A stretch of DNA of 64,000 nt from positions 62,001 through 126,000 of the forward strand of contig NZ_LGUI01000011.1 of the NCBI RefSeq assembly GCF_002891295.1, written 5' to 3'. A program made the position numbers and the translations under genes. Numbering within the stretch: the stretch's first letter is position 1; each line of letters opens with the position of its first letter. The notes under the pieces were generated by a model. That model searched no databases. It saw only the letters and a program-made list of their open reading frames with translations, and was not told the DNA's origin. This stretch comes from Streptomyces eurocidicus. GTDB lineage: Bacteria; Actinomycetota; Actinomycetes; Streptomycetales; Streptomycetaceae. Shown piece after piece: positions 13,938 to 21,211 of this stretch.

Positions 13938-15497
13938 GTGACAGAAGAGCCCGGCACCACGCCCGGCCCCGCCCGTGAACGCGAGCGCCCCCCGGCCAGG
14001 AACGTGCTGAAGCTCAGCATGCGGTGGATCAGCCTGCGGCTGCGGCTGATGCTCGTCTTCGCGCTGGTCGCGCTCGCCGCCGCGGTCTCCGCGTCCGCCA
14101 TCGCGTACTGGCTCAACCGTGACGCGGTGCTCACCCGTACCCAGGACGCGGCGCTCGACGACTTCCACAAGTCGCTCCAGGACAACACCGGTTCCCTGCC
14201 GCAGAACCCGACCTGCCAGGAGCTCCAGGCCGCCGCCGACCGGATGGCCGCCACCTCGCAGAAGTACGAGGTGCTGCTGATCAGCACGGCCGGCCGGACC
14301 GACTGCGCGGCCCCGTCCGACCGTGACCTGTTCACGCTGAAGGTCGTCCCGGAGTCGCTCCAGGCCGCGGTGAACCGCGAGCGGCGGGTCGACGACTCGA
14401 ACCGCTACGCCTACCACCTGTACTGGCAGCGCATCACGCTCGGCGGCAAGCCGTATCTGGTGGGCGGCGCGAAGGTGATCGGCGGTGGGCCGACCGGCTA
14501 TCTGCTGAAGTCCCTGGAGAACGAGCGGGCCGACCTCAATTCGCTGGCCTGGTCGCTGGGGATCGCCACCGCCCTCGCGCTGATCGGCTCCGCGCTGCTG
14601 GCCCAGGCGGCCGCGTCCACGGTGCTGCGGCCCGTGCAGCGGCTCGGGGAGGCGGCGCGGCGGCTCGGCGAGGGGAAGCTGGACACCCGGCTCCAGGTGT
14701 CGGGCACGGACGAGCTGGCCGACCTCTCGCGCACGTTCAACAGGACGGCCGAGTCGCTGCAGAAGCGGGTCGAGGAGCTCAGCGCCCGGGAGGCGTCGAG
14801 CCGCCGGTTCGTCGCGGACATGTCGCACGAGCTGCGGACGCCGCTCACGGCGATCACCGCGGTGACCGAGGTGCTGGAGGACGAGGCGGACAACCTCGAC
14901 CCGATGATCGCGCCCGCGGTGCAGCTGGTCGTGAGCGAGACCCGCAGGCTGAACGACCTGGTGGAGAACCTGATGGAGGTCACCCGCTTCGACGCGGGCA
15001 CGGCCCGGCTGGTCCTCGACGACGTGGACGTCGCCGACCAGGTCACGGCCTGCATCGACGCGCGCGCCTGGCTGGACGCGGTCGAGCTGGACGCCGAGCG
15101 GGGCATCGTGGCCCGGCTCGACCCCCGCCGCCTGGACGTCATCCTCGCCAACCTCATCGGCAACGCCCTCAAGCACGGCGGCTCGCCCGTGCGGGTCTCG
15201 GTGCGGCTGGTGGGCGACTCGCTGCGGATCGACGTGCGCGACCACGGCCCCGGCATCCCCGAGGACGTCCTGCCGCACGTCTTCGACCGCTTCTACAAGG
15301 CGAGCGCCTCCCGGCCGCGCTCCGAGGGCAGCGGCCTCGGCCTGTCCATCGCCCTGGAGAACGCCCATATCCACGGCGGCGAGATCATGGCCGCCAACTC
15401 CCCGGACGGCGGCGCGGTCTTCACGCTGACGCTGCCCAGGGACGTGTCGGAGCTGACCGACGGCGAGCGGGACCGGACGAAGGGGAGCGGGGAGTGA
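13938..15497 (+). CDS. afsQ2: sensor histidine kinase AfsQ2
   Basis: This 519-residue membrane kinase partners AfsQ1. It has a membrane helix at about 36-58, an extracytoplasmic sensor of about 145 residues with two Cys (TCQE and TDCAAP), and a second helix at about 208-230. Then follow a HAMP domain (LRPVQRLGEAARRLGEG to SLQKRVEEL), a HisKA domain with H297 in DMSHELRTPLTAI, and an HATPase with N-box NLIGNALKHGG, G1 DHGPGIP and G2 GSGLGLSIA. The start is GTG 13938 with a GAGAG site upstream. It begins 37 bp after afsQ1 and overlaps the following lipoprotein gene by 4 bp (GTGA), so the three are co-transcribed. Confidence 0.93.
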   Translation: MTEEPGTTPGPARERERPPARNVLKLSMRWISLRLRLMLVFALVALAAAVSASAIAYWLNRDAVLTRTQDAALDDFHKSLQDNTGSLPQNPTCQELQAAADRMAATSQKYEVLLISTAGRTDCAAPSDRDLFTLKVVPESLQAAVNRERRVDDSNRYAYHLYWQRITLGGKPYLVGGAKVIGGGPTGYLLKSLENERADLNSLAWSLGIATALALIGSALLAQAAASTVLRPVQRLGEAARRLGEGKLDTRLQVSGTDELADLSRTFNRTAESLQKRVEELSAREASSRRFVADMSHELRTPLTAITAVTEVLEDEADNLDPMIAPAVQLVVSETRRLNDLVENLMEVTRFDAGTARLVLDDVDVADQVTACIDARAWLDAVELDAERGIVARLDPRRLDVILANLIGNALKHGGSPVRVSVRLVGDSLRIDVRDHGPGIPEDVLPHVFDRFYKASASRPRSEGSGLGLSIALENAHIHGGEIMAANSPDGGAVFTLTLPRDVSELTDGERDRTKGSGE

Positions 15498-16138
15498 GGA
15501 CGACTGCCAGGAGGGGCGCGCCCGGTACGCGCCGTGCGGCCGGGGTCCGGCGCGTCCGGACGGCCGCCGTGGCGCTGGCGCTGCTCGGCGCCTTCCCCGC
15601 GCTGTCCGGCTGCGGCATCCGCGGCACCGCCGTGCCCGTGGACGCGGGCGGCGCCCCCTCCCGGGCCTCGTGCGTGGCGCAGCCCGACCGGAGCCTGCCG
15701 GCCGGGCTGGCCACCGTGACCGTACAGCTGGTGTGCTCCTCGCAGCTGGTGCCCGTGACCCGCCAGGTGTCGCTGCCGGACAAGCCGGGCGACACCGTGG
15801 TGGTGGCCCGCGCCCTCCTCGACGAGCTGCGCCGGGCGCCCTCCGCGCGCGAGGCCGAGGCCGGGCTGACCACGGCCGTGCCGCAGCGCCTGACGGTGGG
15901 CGGGCCCCGGTCGGGCGACCCGGCGGGCACCCTGCGGCTGGGCCGGGAGCCGGACGAGCTGCCGCAGGTCGCGCTGGCCCAGCTGGTGTGCACGTACGCG
16001 AGCACGGCGGCGGCCGACGGCCGGGGGACGGTGATCCTGGGCGGCCCGGCCGAGGAACGGCCGAAGGGGTACGCGTGTACGGAGAGTATGCGTACGCACC
16101 CGGACACGGCGGAGATCCCGGGCGGCCCCGTCACCTGA
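15494..16138 (+). CDS. AfsQ-associated lipoprotein
   Basis: The protein is 214 residues. It has an Arg-rich n-region, a hydrophobic stretch TAAVALALLGAFPAL and a lipobox LSGC, placing the lipid-anchored Cys at about residue 40. The mature part contains two repeat-like strands (VTVQLVCSSQLVPVTRQVSLPD) typical of GerMN-like lipoproteins, although I cannot confirm that domain. The GTGA overlap with afsQ2 gives translational coupling. By analogy with the S. coelicolor locus it may modulate signal sensing by AfsQ2; this is inference. Confidence 0.85.
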   Translation: MRTTARRGAPGTRRAAGVRRVRTAAVALALLGAFPALSGCGIRGTAVPVDAGGAPSRASCVAQPDRSLPAGLATVTVQLVCSSQLVPVTRQVSLPDKPGDTVVVARALLDELRRAPSAREAEAGLTTAVPQRLTVGGPRSGDPAGTLRLGREPDELPQVALAQLVCTYASTAAADGRGTVILGGPAEERPKGYACTESMRTHPDTAEIPGGPVT

Positions 16139-16250
16139 CGGGGCGCGTCACGTCTTCCTGACCGCCGTCACGCTCCGTCGCCCGCGCCGTCGCCGCTCCC
16201 CGCTCCAGGTGGGCGGAACCGCGCGACCGGCGCACCGCGTCCTCGGGGAC

Positions 16251-16805
16251 GTGCAGGGTCATGGTTACGGCGGTACGCCCGCCCTCCGATACCGCTACCG
16301 CGTCGCGGGGTGCGTGCTGCTCGTCGCCCATCTCCTGGCCGTCGGCTGGCTGGCCCTGCGCCCGCTGACGGCGCCCTGGGTGACCGCCGCGCATCTGGAA
16401 CCGCTCGCCACCCTCCGCGCGGATCTGGCGCTCGGCCCCTGGCAGGCGGCGCGGGCGATCGGTTCCGGGGTGCTGCCGCTGGCTCCGCTGGGGGTGCTGC
16501 TGCCGTGGGCGAGAGGGCGGGTCGCGGCCTCCTCGCTGGGCTCGCTGACCCGGACGGTGTTCACCGCCGCGATGATCTCGCTGGGGCTCCAGGTCGTGCA
16601 GAGCGGGGTGCTCGGCCAGGTCCTGGACGTGGACGCGCTGCTGCTGGACGTGACGGGCGTGGCGCTCACACATCTGGCGGTGGTGCCGGCGGTACGGGCC
16701 CGGCTCCGTCGCAGGGGTGACGGAGGGCGACCGGCGGCCCGCCTTCCGGAGGAGGTTCCTCAGGGTCTGACCCCGACGATCCCCAGGGTCCGGATCGCCC
16801 CCTAG
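16251..16805 (+). CDS. VanZ family membrane protein
   Basis: The 184-residue protein has four predicted membrane segments: VAGCVLLVAHLLAVGWLALR, GVLPLAPLGVLLPW, TVFTAAMISLGLQVVQSG and LLLDVTGVALTHLAVVPAV. The sequence QVVQSGVLGQVLDVDALLLDVTG is the VanZ-like motif region (Q...DxDDxLLNxxG type). VanZ proteins are linked to teicoplanin resistance in enterococci, but most homologues have no known role. GTG 16251, preceded by CGGGGAC, is preferred over the upstream open frame because the conserved QGHGYGGTPALRYRYR start follows it. It stands alone after the afsQ operon. Confidence 0.75.
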   Translation: MQGHGYGGTPALRYRYRVAGCVLLVAHLLAVGWLALRPLTAPWVTAAHLEPLATLRADLALGPWQAARAIGSGVLPLAPLGVLLPWARGRVAASSLGSLTRTVFTAAMISLGLQVVQSGVLGQVLDVDALLLDVTGVALTHLAVVPAVRARLRRRGDGGRPAARLPEEVPQGLTPTIPRVRIAP

Positions 16806-16913
16806 AGCGAGGCTTCGCCCCGGTCCGCGAACGTAGCGTGGAGTCATCGGGAAACGCTCCCGTACGGCGCCGCCGAGGGTGGTCGCCGGCCCCACGAACG
16901 AAGGGTCGTCCCC

Positions 16914-17126
16914 ATGTCCGCTCCGCTGGTCCGGCCTCGCAACCACAGGATGATCGCCGGAGTCTGCGCGGGTCTCGCCCAGCGCTACGGGACGTCCCGC
17001 ACCACGATGCGGGTCATCTTCCTGGTGTCGTGCCTGCTGCCCGGCCCGCAGTTCCTGCTGTACCTGGCGCTGTGGCTGCTGCTGCCGAACGAGAAGGCCC
17101 AGGGCGCGTCGGCGCAGTCCTGGTGA
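16914..17126 (+). CDS. PspC domain-containing small membrane protein
   Basis: The 70-residue protein is essentially one PspC domain: the N-terminal RPRNHRMIAGVCAGLAQRYG motif, a TTMRVIFLVSCLLPG helix and a LLYLALWLLLPNE helix. PspC proteins act in membrane stress responses. No other stress genes adjoin it. ATG 16914 has a weak GAAGGG site about 13 bp upstream. Confidence 0.88.
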   Translation: MSAPLVRPRNHRMIAGVCAGLAQRYGTSRTTMRVIFLVSCLLPGPQFLLYLALWLLLPNEKAQGASAQSW

Positions 17127-17153
17127 CCCCCGGCCCTCCCCGGAGGGCGAACG

Positions 17154-17195
17154 CGGCGGGCCGCGCACCCCGGCAGTGGGGTGCGCGGCCCGCCG
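17154..17195. terminator. bidirectional terminator between pspC-like gene and secreted protein gene
   Basis: An 18-bp perfect stem (17154-17171 with 17178-17195) and 6-nt loop lie between two converging genes. Confidence 0.8.
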
Positions 17196-17214
17196 TCGCG
17201 TACGGCAGGGGGCT

Positions 17215-17586
17215 CTAGTTCGAGCCGGGCAGGGTGAGGTTCGAGGGCAGCATGCCGAGGGGCAGGCCGCCGAGCAGTCCGCCGTTCCCCTTGGCGTCCA
17301 TGGGGGCGGGCAGACTGGGGGCCACGGCCTTGTCGACGGCCTGGGACGGGGACTTCAGGATGCCGGACTGGATCGCCCGGTCCGCGGCGGCGATCACGGG
17401 GCCGCCCGCCGGGGCCATCTTGGCGGCCTGCTGGATGGGCAGCCCGCTCATCGTGGTCGCGGTGGTGGTGGTGACCGACTCGACCGGGCCCGCGGGGGCG
17501 GCCGCCGACGCGCTGCCCGCCGCCACGGCGGAGAGGGCGACACCGAGCGCGGCGACACCGAGGGTCTTGATGGTTCCCTGCTTCAT
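17215..17586 (-). CDS. small secreted protein of unknown function
   Basis: The 123-residue protein has a clear signal peptide (MKQGTIKTLGVAALGVALSAVAAGSASAAAP, written here as hydrophobic residues about 8-27 with cleavage near residue 30). The mature region contains AADRAIQSGILKSPSQAVDKA, and the tail is GLLGGLPLGMLPSNLTLPG. The Gly-Leu-Pro tail resembles that of the larger secreted protein at 10591-11265, so the two may be distant relatives. No catalytic motif is visible. ATG 17586 follows GAGGAC. AT content rises just upstream (17590-17760). Confidence 0.78.
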   Translation of the reverse strand: MKQGTIKTLGVAALGVALSAVAAGSASAAAPAGPVESVTTTTATTMSGLPIQQAAKMAPAGGPVIAAADRAIQSGILKSPSQAVDKAVAPSLPAPMDAKGNGGLLGGLPLGMLPSNLTLPGSN

Positions 17587-17668
17587 CAGAATTCTGTCCT
17601 CGCGACGGGGATGTGTTGAGCGGCACTGCAACCTAGTCACGAGTTCCGGGGAGCCGCAATGAATGACA

Positions 17669-17693
17669 CGGCCGGGACCTGAAGTCCCGGCCG
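17669..17693 (-). terminator. terminator downstream of add
   Basis: A 10-bp GC stem (CGGCCGGGAC with GTCCCGGCCG), loop CTGAA, extended by further pairing, lies 59 bp after the add stop. Confidence 0.65.
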
Positions 17694-17751
17694 TTGTCAC
17701 GGTATTCCCCGTGGATTCACCGTCCGTTGCGACGGCAAAGAGAAGCGCTGG

Positions 17752-18888
17752 TCAGGCGGTTTCCGTCACGGTCTGCCGGAACAGCCATTCCGACTTGAGC
17801 TCGGCGTAGCCCGGCTTCACCACGTCATTGATCATCGCGAGACGTTCATCGAATGGGATGAACGCGGACTTCATCGCGTTGACGGTGAACCACTGCATGT
17901 CGTCCAGCGTGTATCCGAAGGTCTTCACCAGATGCTCGAATTCCACACTCATGCTGGTGCCGCTCATCAGACGATTATCGGTATTTACCGTCGCCCGGAA
18001 ATGCAGCTTGCGCAGCAGGTGGATGGGGTGCTCCGCGTAGGAGGTGGCGGCCCCGGTCTGGAGGTTGGACGTCGGGCACAGCTCCAGCGGGATGCGCTTG
18101 TCCCGGACGTACGAGGCGAGCCGGCCGAGCTTGACGGTGCCGTCCTCGGCGATCTCGATGTCATCGGTGATCCGCACACCGTGACCGAGCCGGTCGGCGC
18201 CGCACCACTGGAGCGCCTGCCAGATCGACGGCAGGCCGAACGCCTCGCCCGCGTGGATGGTGAAGTGGTTGTTCTCGCGCTTGAGGTATTCGAAGGCGTC
18301 GAGGTGGCGGGTGGGAGGGAAGCCCGCCTCGGCGCCCGCGATGTCGAAACCGGCCACGCCGGAGTCGCGGTAGCGGTTGGCGAGTTCGGCGATCTCCAGC
18401 GCGCGGGCCGCGTGCCGCATGGCGGTGAGCAGCGCGCCGACGCGGATGCGGTGCCCGTTCTCCCTGGCCCGGCGCTCACCCTCGCGGAAGCCCGCGTTCA
18501 CGGCCTCGACGACCTCTTCGAGGCTGAGCCCGCCCTCCAGGTGCTGCTCGGGGGCGTAGCGCACCTCGGCGTAGACGACACCGTCCTCGGCCAGGTCCTC
18601 GGCACACTCGGCGGCCACCCGGAAGAGCGCCTCACGCGTCTGCATCACGGCGCAGGTGTGGGCGAAGGTCTCCAGGTAACGCTCCAGCGAGCCGGAGTCG
18701 GCGGCCTCACGGAACCAGACGCCCAGCTTGTCGGGGTCGGTCTCGGGCAGATCGGCGTAGCCCGTCTCGCGGGCCAGGTCGACGATCGTGCCCGGACGCA
18801 GTCCGCCGTCGAGGTGGTCGTGCAGCAGCACCTTGGGCGCGCGACGGATCTGCTCGGGGGTGGGTTGAGAGGTGGTCTCGCTCGTCAT
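17752..18888 (-). CDS. add: adenosine deaminase
   Basis: This 378-residue enzyme converts adenosine or deoxyadenosine to inosine or deoxyinosine, feeding the purine nucleoside phosphorylase. The metal motif is HDHLDGGL (HxH) at about residues 23-30. FTIHAGEAFG supplies the catalytic His-Glu region, DRLGHGVRI the second His, and TVNTDNRLMSG the metal-binding Asp. It is slightly longer than E. coli Add, as usual in Streptomyces. ATG 18888 has no Shine-Dalgarno. The regulon palindrome ends 16 bp upstream and a TAGAGT -10 lies between, consistent with a leaderless mRNA. Confidence 0.93.
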   Translation of the reverse strand: MTSETTSQPTPEQIRRAPKVLLHDHLDGGLRPGTIVDLARETGYADLPETDPDKLGVWFREAADSGSLERYLETFAHTCAVMQTREALFRVAAECAEDLAEDGVVYAEVRYAPEQHLEGGLSLEEVVEAVNAGFREGERRARENGHRIRVGALLTAMRHAARALEIAELANRYRDSGVAGFDIAGAEAGFPPTRHLDAFEYLKRENNHFTIHAGEAFGLPSIWQALQWCGADRLGHGVRITDDIEIAEDGTVKLGRLASYVRDKRIPLELCPTSNLQTGAATSYAEHPIHLLRKLHFRATVNTDNRLMSGTSMSVEFEHLVKTFGYTLDDMQWFTVNAMKSAFIPFDERLAMINDVVKPGYAELKSEWLFRQTVTETA

Positions 18889-18904
18889 TTCGGCACTCTA
18901 GCGC

Positions 18905-18916
18905 CTACGCGCGTAG
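18905..18916. promoter_or_regulatory. nucleoside-regulon palindrome between add and a divergent hydrolase gene
   Basis: Perfect CTACGCGCGTAG. On the add side a TAGAGT -10-like hexamer follows. On the other side TAGATAT overlaps the palindrome edge, exactly as at deoC. The site could therefore control both add and the hydrolase gene starting at 18992. Confidence 0.7.
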
Positions 18917-18991
18917 ATATCGGCGAACGATACGGAACGGTGACCCATCGGCGGGGTGGACACCGCGCGGCGTTCTGCCATCGTTTCTGCC

Positions 18992-19888
18992 ATGTCTCAG
19001 CAAGCGATGCCGCAGCGGGACCCCGGCGGGCCGGGAAGCGGGCCGGGCGACGGTCCGGGGAGTGGAGCGGGCAACGGTCCGGGGAGTGGGGCGGAGGGTG
19101 CGCCGGGCGGCCCGGCTAGCGCTCCGGGAGGAGACCCGGCGGGCGCGGCCGACCATGGGCGGGCGAGCCTGGGGAAGGCGTTCGGAGCCGACCGCTCGGT
19201 GCACGGCGTGGCCCTCCTGCTGCCGGGCGGACGCCCGGCCGGCACCCGCCGGCCGTCGGCCCTCGCGGCCCTGGGCCAGCGGCCGTTGGCCCGCCGGCTG
19301 GCCCGCGCGGCCGGCCCGGAGGGGCTGGCCGTCCATGTCGTGCGCTACCGCCGCCGGGGCTGGAACGGCACCGCGGCCGATCCGGTGCGGGACGCGGAGT
19401 GGGCCGCCGACGAGGTCCTGCGCCGCTACGGCGACGTGCCCGTCTGCCTGATCGGCACGGGCATGGGCGGCCGCGCCGCCCTCCACGCGGCGGGCCACCC
19501 GGCGGTCACGTCCGTACTGGCGCTGTCGCCCTGGCTGCCCGCGCGGGGCCCCGCCACGGAAACGGAGCCGGTACGTCAACTCGCGGGCCGCCGGGTGCTC
19601 CTGGTCCACGGCACGAACGACGAGCGCACGGACCCGGACCTCTCCTTCCGCCTCGCCGCACACGCGAAGAAGATCAACCGCGACGTCTGCCGCTTCGAAG
19701 TCCACTCGGACGGCCACAGCCTGCGCCAGCACCGCCCCGAAGTCCTCGCCCTGGCAGTCGACTTCGTCCGCGGCTCCCTCTTCGGCCACCCCTACGCCCG
19801 CCCCCTGACGGACGCCCTGGCGGCACCGCCACCACTGGGGCTGCGCATGCCGCTCGCCTCCGGCTTCGGGGCGTCGTTGGGGTATTGA
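18992..19888 (+). CDS. alpha/beta-hydrolase-like protein
   Basis: This 298-residue protein opens with a Gly/Pro/Ser-rich disordered stretch of about 55 residues. The alpha/beta-hydrolase core includes GVALLLPGGRPAG (oxyanion strand-loop), VCLIGTGMGGRAALHAA, and LLVHGTNDERTDP with the acid residue. EVHSDGHSLRQH supplies the histidine. The nucleophile elbow reads GTGMGG, with Thr where Ser is expected in GxSxG, so classical hydrolase activity is doubtful. It is divergent from add and shares the palindrome promoter region, which suggests (but does not prove) a link to nucleoside use. ATG 18992 is chosen; an upstream ATG at 18956 would overlap the promoter. Confidence 0.75.
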   Translation: MSQQAMPQRDPGGPGSGPGDGPGSGAGNGPGSGAEGAPGGPASAPGGDPAGAADHGRASLGKAFGADRSVHGVALLLPGGRPAGTRRPSALAALGQRPLARRLARAAGPEGLAVHVVRYRRRGWNGTAADPVRDAEWAADEVLRRYGDVPVCLIGTGMGGRAALHAAGHPAVTSVLALSPWLPARGPATETEPVRQLAGRRVLLVHGTNDERTDPDLSFRLAAHAKKINRDVCRFEVHSDGHSLRQHRPEVLALAVDFVRGSLFGHPYARPLTDALAAPPPLGLRMPLASGFGASLGY

Positions 19889-19910
19889 GGACGCGTGCGG
19901 GGCGGGGGCG

Positions 19911-20037
19911 GCGGGCTTTTTCCCCTCCCCGTCCCTTCCCGAATGTCCTCAAACGCCGGACGGGCTGAAATCAGCCCGTCCGGGGGCACCCCCAGCGGTA
20001 GCTGGGGGAGGGAAGGGGCGGGTAGGGGAAAAGCCCG
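19911..20037. repeat. composite hairpin repeat (family R ends plus P1 hairpin) downstream of the hydrolase gene
   Basis: The outer arms read GGGCTTTTTCCCCTCCCC...GTCCCTTCCC and, at the right, GGGAAGGGGCGGGTAGGGGAAAAGCCC, forming a long inverted repeat. Inside are the family R terminator hairpin CGGACGGGCTGA-AA-TCAGCCCGTCCG (19957-19982) and a copy of the hairpin CCCCCAGC-GGTA-GCTGGGGG also found in repeat copy B. It is likely a transcription terminator for both converging genes. Confidence 0.65.
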
Positions 20038-20040
20038 CCC

Positions 20041-20145
20041 GGCACGGGCTAGCGCGGCACGGGCTAGCGCGGCACGGGCTAGCGCGGCACGGGCTAGCGC
20101 GGCACGGGCTAGCGCGGCACGGGCTAGCGCGGCACGGGCTAGCGC
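20041..20145 (-). repeat. seven perfect 15-bp tandem repeats at the LysR stop codon
   Basis: The unit GGCACGGGCTAGCGC occurs seven times without a mismatch. The last unit contains the stop of the LysR-type gene (TAG, 20139-20141 on the minus strand). Because every unit carries the same CTAG, changes in copy number leave the protein end unchanged. CTAG is a rare word in this GC-rich DNA. Confidence 0.9.
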
Positions 20146-21149
20146 GGCAGCAACTGCCCCCGCCGCGACAGCAGGAACCGCTTGAACGCCGCCACCGGCG
20201 GCGTGTCCGGATGCCCGTCCAGCCACGCCACCCCGATCTCACGGAACGCCCGCGGCGCCGTGACCGTCAGCTCCACCACCCCCGGCCGGGCCACCGCCGG
20301 CGGCGGCAGCAGGCCGACGCCGAGCCCCGCCGCGACCAGGCCGCGCAGCGTCTCCGGGTCCTCGCCCTCGAAGGCCACCTTCGGCGTGAAGCCCGCCTCC
20401 GCGCAGAGCGCGTCCGTGATGCGGCGCAGGCCGTAGCCCGGCTCCAGGGTCACGAAGAGCTCCGTCGCCGCCTCCGCGAGCCGGACCCGCTTGCGCGCGG
20501 CCAGCGGGTGGTCCTCGGGGACGACCAGGCGGAGCTTCTGCTCGTCCAGCCGCCGGGCGGCGAGGTCCGGGGCGTCCGGCAGCGGCGACGTCAGGCACAG
20601 GTCGAGGTCGCCGTACCGCAGCCGCTCCAGCATCGCCTCGCCGTACCCCTGCACCAGCTGGAACCGTACGCGCGGGTGGTCGGCCCGGAAGGCGCGGATC
20701 AGCTCGGGTACGGTCTCGGAGCCGAGGGTGTGCAGGAAGCCGAAGGCGACCTTGCCGCTGGTCGGGTCGGCGTCCGCCTGTACGGACTCGGCGGCGCGGT
20801 CGACGTCCGCCAGCGCCTTCTCGACCGACGCCAGGAACGCCCGCCCCGCCGCCGTGAGCGAGACCGTGCGCCCGTGCCGGGCGAACAGCGCGACCCCCAG
20901 GTCCTTCTCGATCCGGACCATCGACCGGCTCAGCGTCGACTGCGGCATCTGCAACTGCTGCGCGGCCCGGGTGACGTGCTCGTTCCGGGCCACGGCGACG
21001 AACTGCGCCAGGCGCGGCGTGAGCGTGGCGGCCCAGGAATCCGCCTTGATGTCGGGAGTGTCAGGTGTTACCGACTTGTCAAAATTCCGAGTCACGCTTT
21101 CGTTGCCACTTGGTGACAGAGACGCCCCTGGCCTGCGGTCATGCTGCAT
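20139..21149 (-). CDS. LysR-family transcriptional regulator
   Basis: The 336-residue protein has an N-terminal extension of about 45 residues. The LysR helix-turn-helix follows (LTPRLAQFVAVARNEHVTRA, then AQQLQMPQSTLSRSMVRIEKDLG and LFARHGRTVSLTAAG). A substrate-binding domain with two lobes (KVAFGFLHTLGSETVPELI onward) completes it. It is divergent from an MFS exporter 62 bp away and probably controls that gene. The long extension makes the true start uncertain; ATG 21149 is the first ATG that leaves a promoter region, and a GTG nearer the domain may be used. Its stop lies in the tandem repeat array. Confidence 0.88.
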   Translation of the reverse strand: MQHDRRPGASLSPSGNESVTRNFDKSVTPDTPDIKADSWAATLTPRLAQFVAVARNEHVTRAAQQLQMPQSTLSRSMVRIEKDLGVALFARHGRTVSLTAAGRAFLASVEKALADVDRAAESVQADADPTSGKVAFGFLHTLGSETVPELIRAFRADHPRVRFQLVQGYGEAMLERLRYGDLDLCLTSPLPDAPDLAARRLDEQKLRLVVPEDHPLAARKRVRLAEAATELFVTLEPGYGLRRITDALCAEAGFTPKVAFEGEDPETLRGLVAAGLGVGLLPPPAVARPGVVELTVTAPRAFREIGVAWLDGHPDTPPVAAFKRFLLSRRGQLLPR

Positions 21150-21171
21150 GGGATCGATTATCGCGTTTTTG

Positions 21172-21184
21172 TGCATTGGACGCA
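21172..21184. promoter_or_regulatory. candidate LysR-type operator (T-N11-A)
   Basis: TGCATTGGACGCA is an interrupted palindrome of the T-N11-A class, located between the LysR and MFS start codons. Assignment rests on position and shape only. Confidence 0.4.
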
Positions 21185-21211
21185 TGAGCGGTACGTGCAT
21201 ACGGTCGAGAC

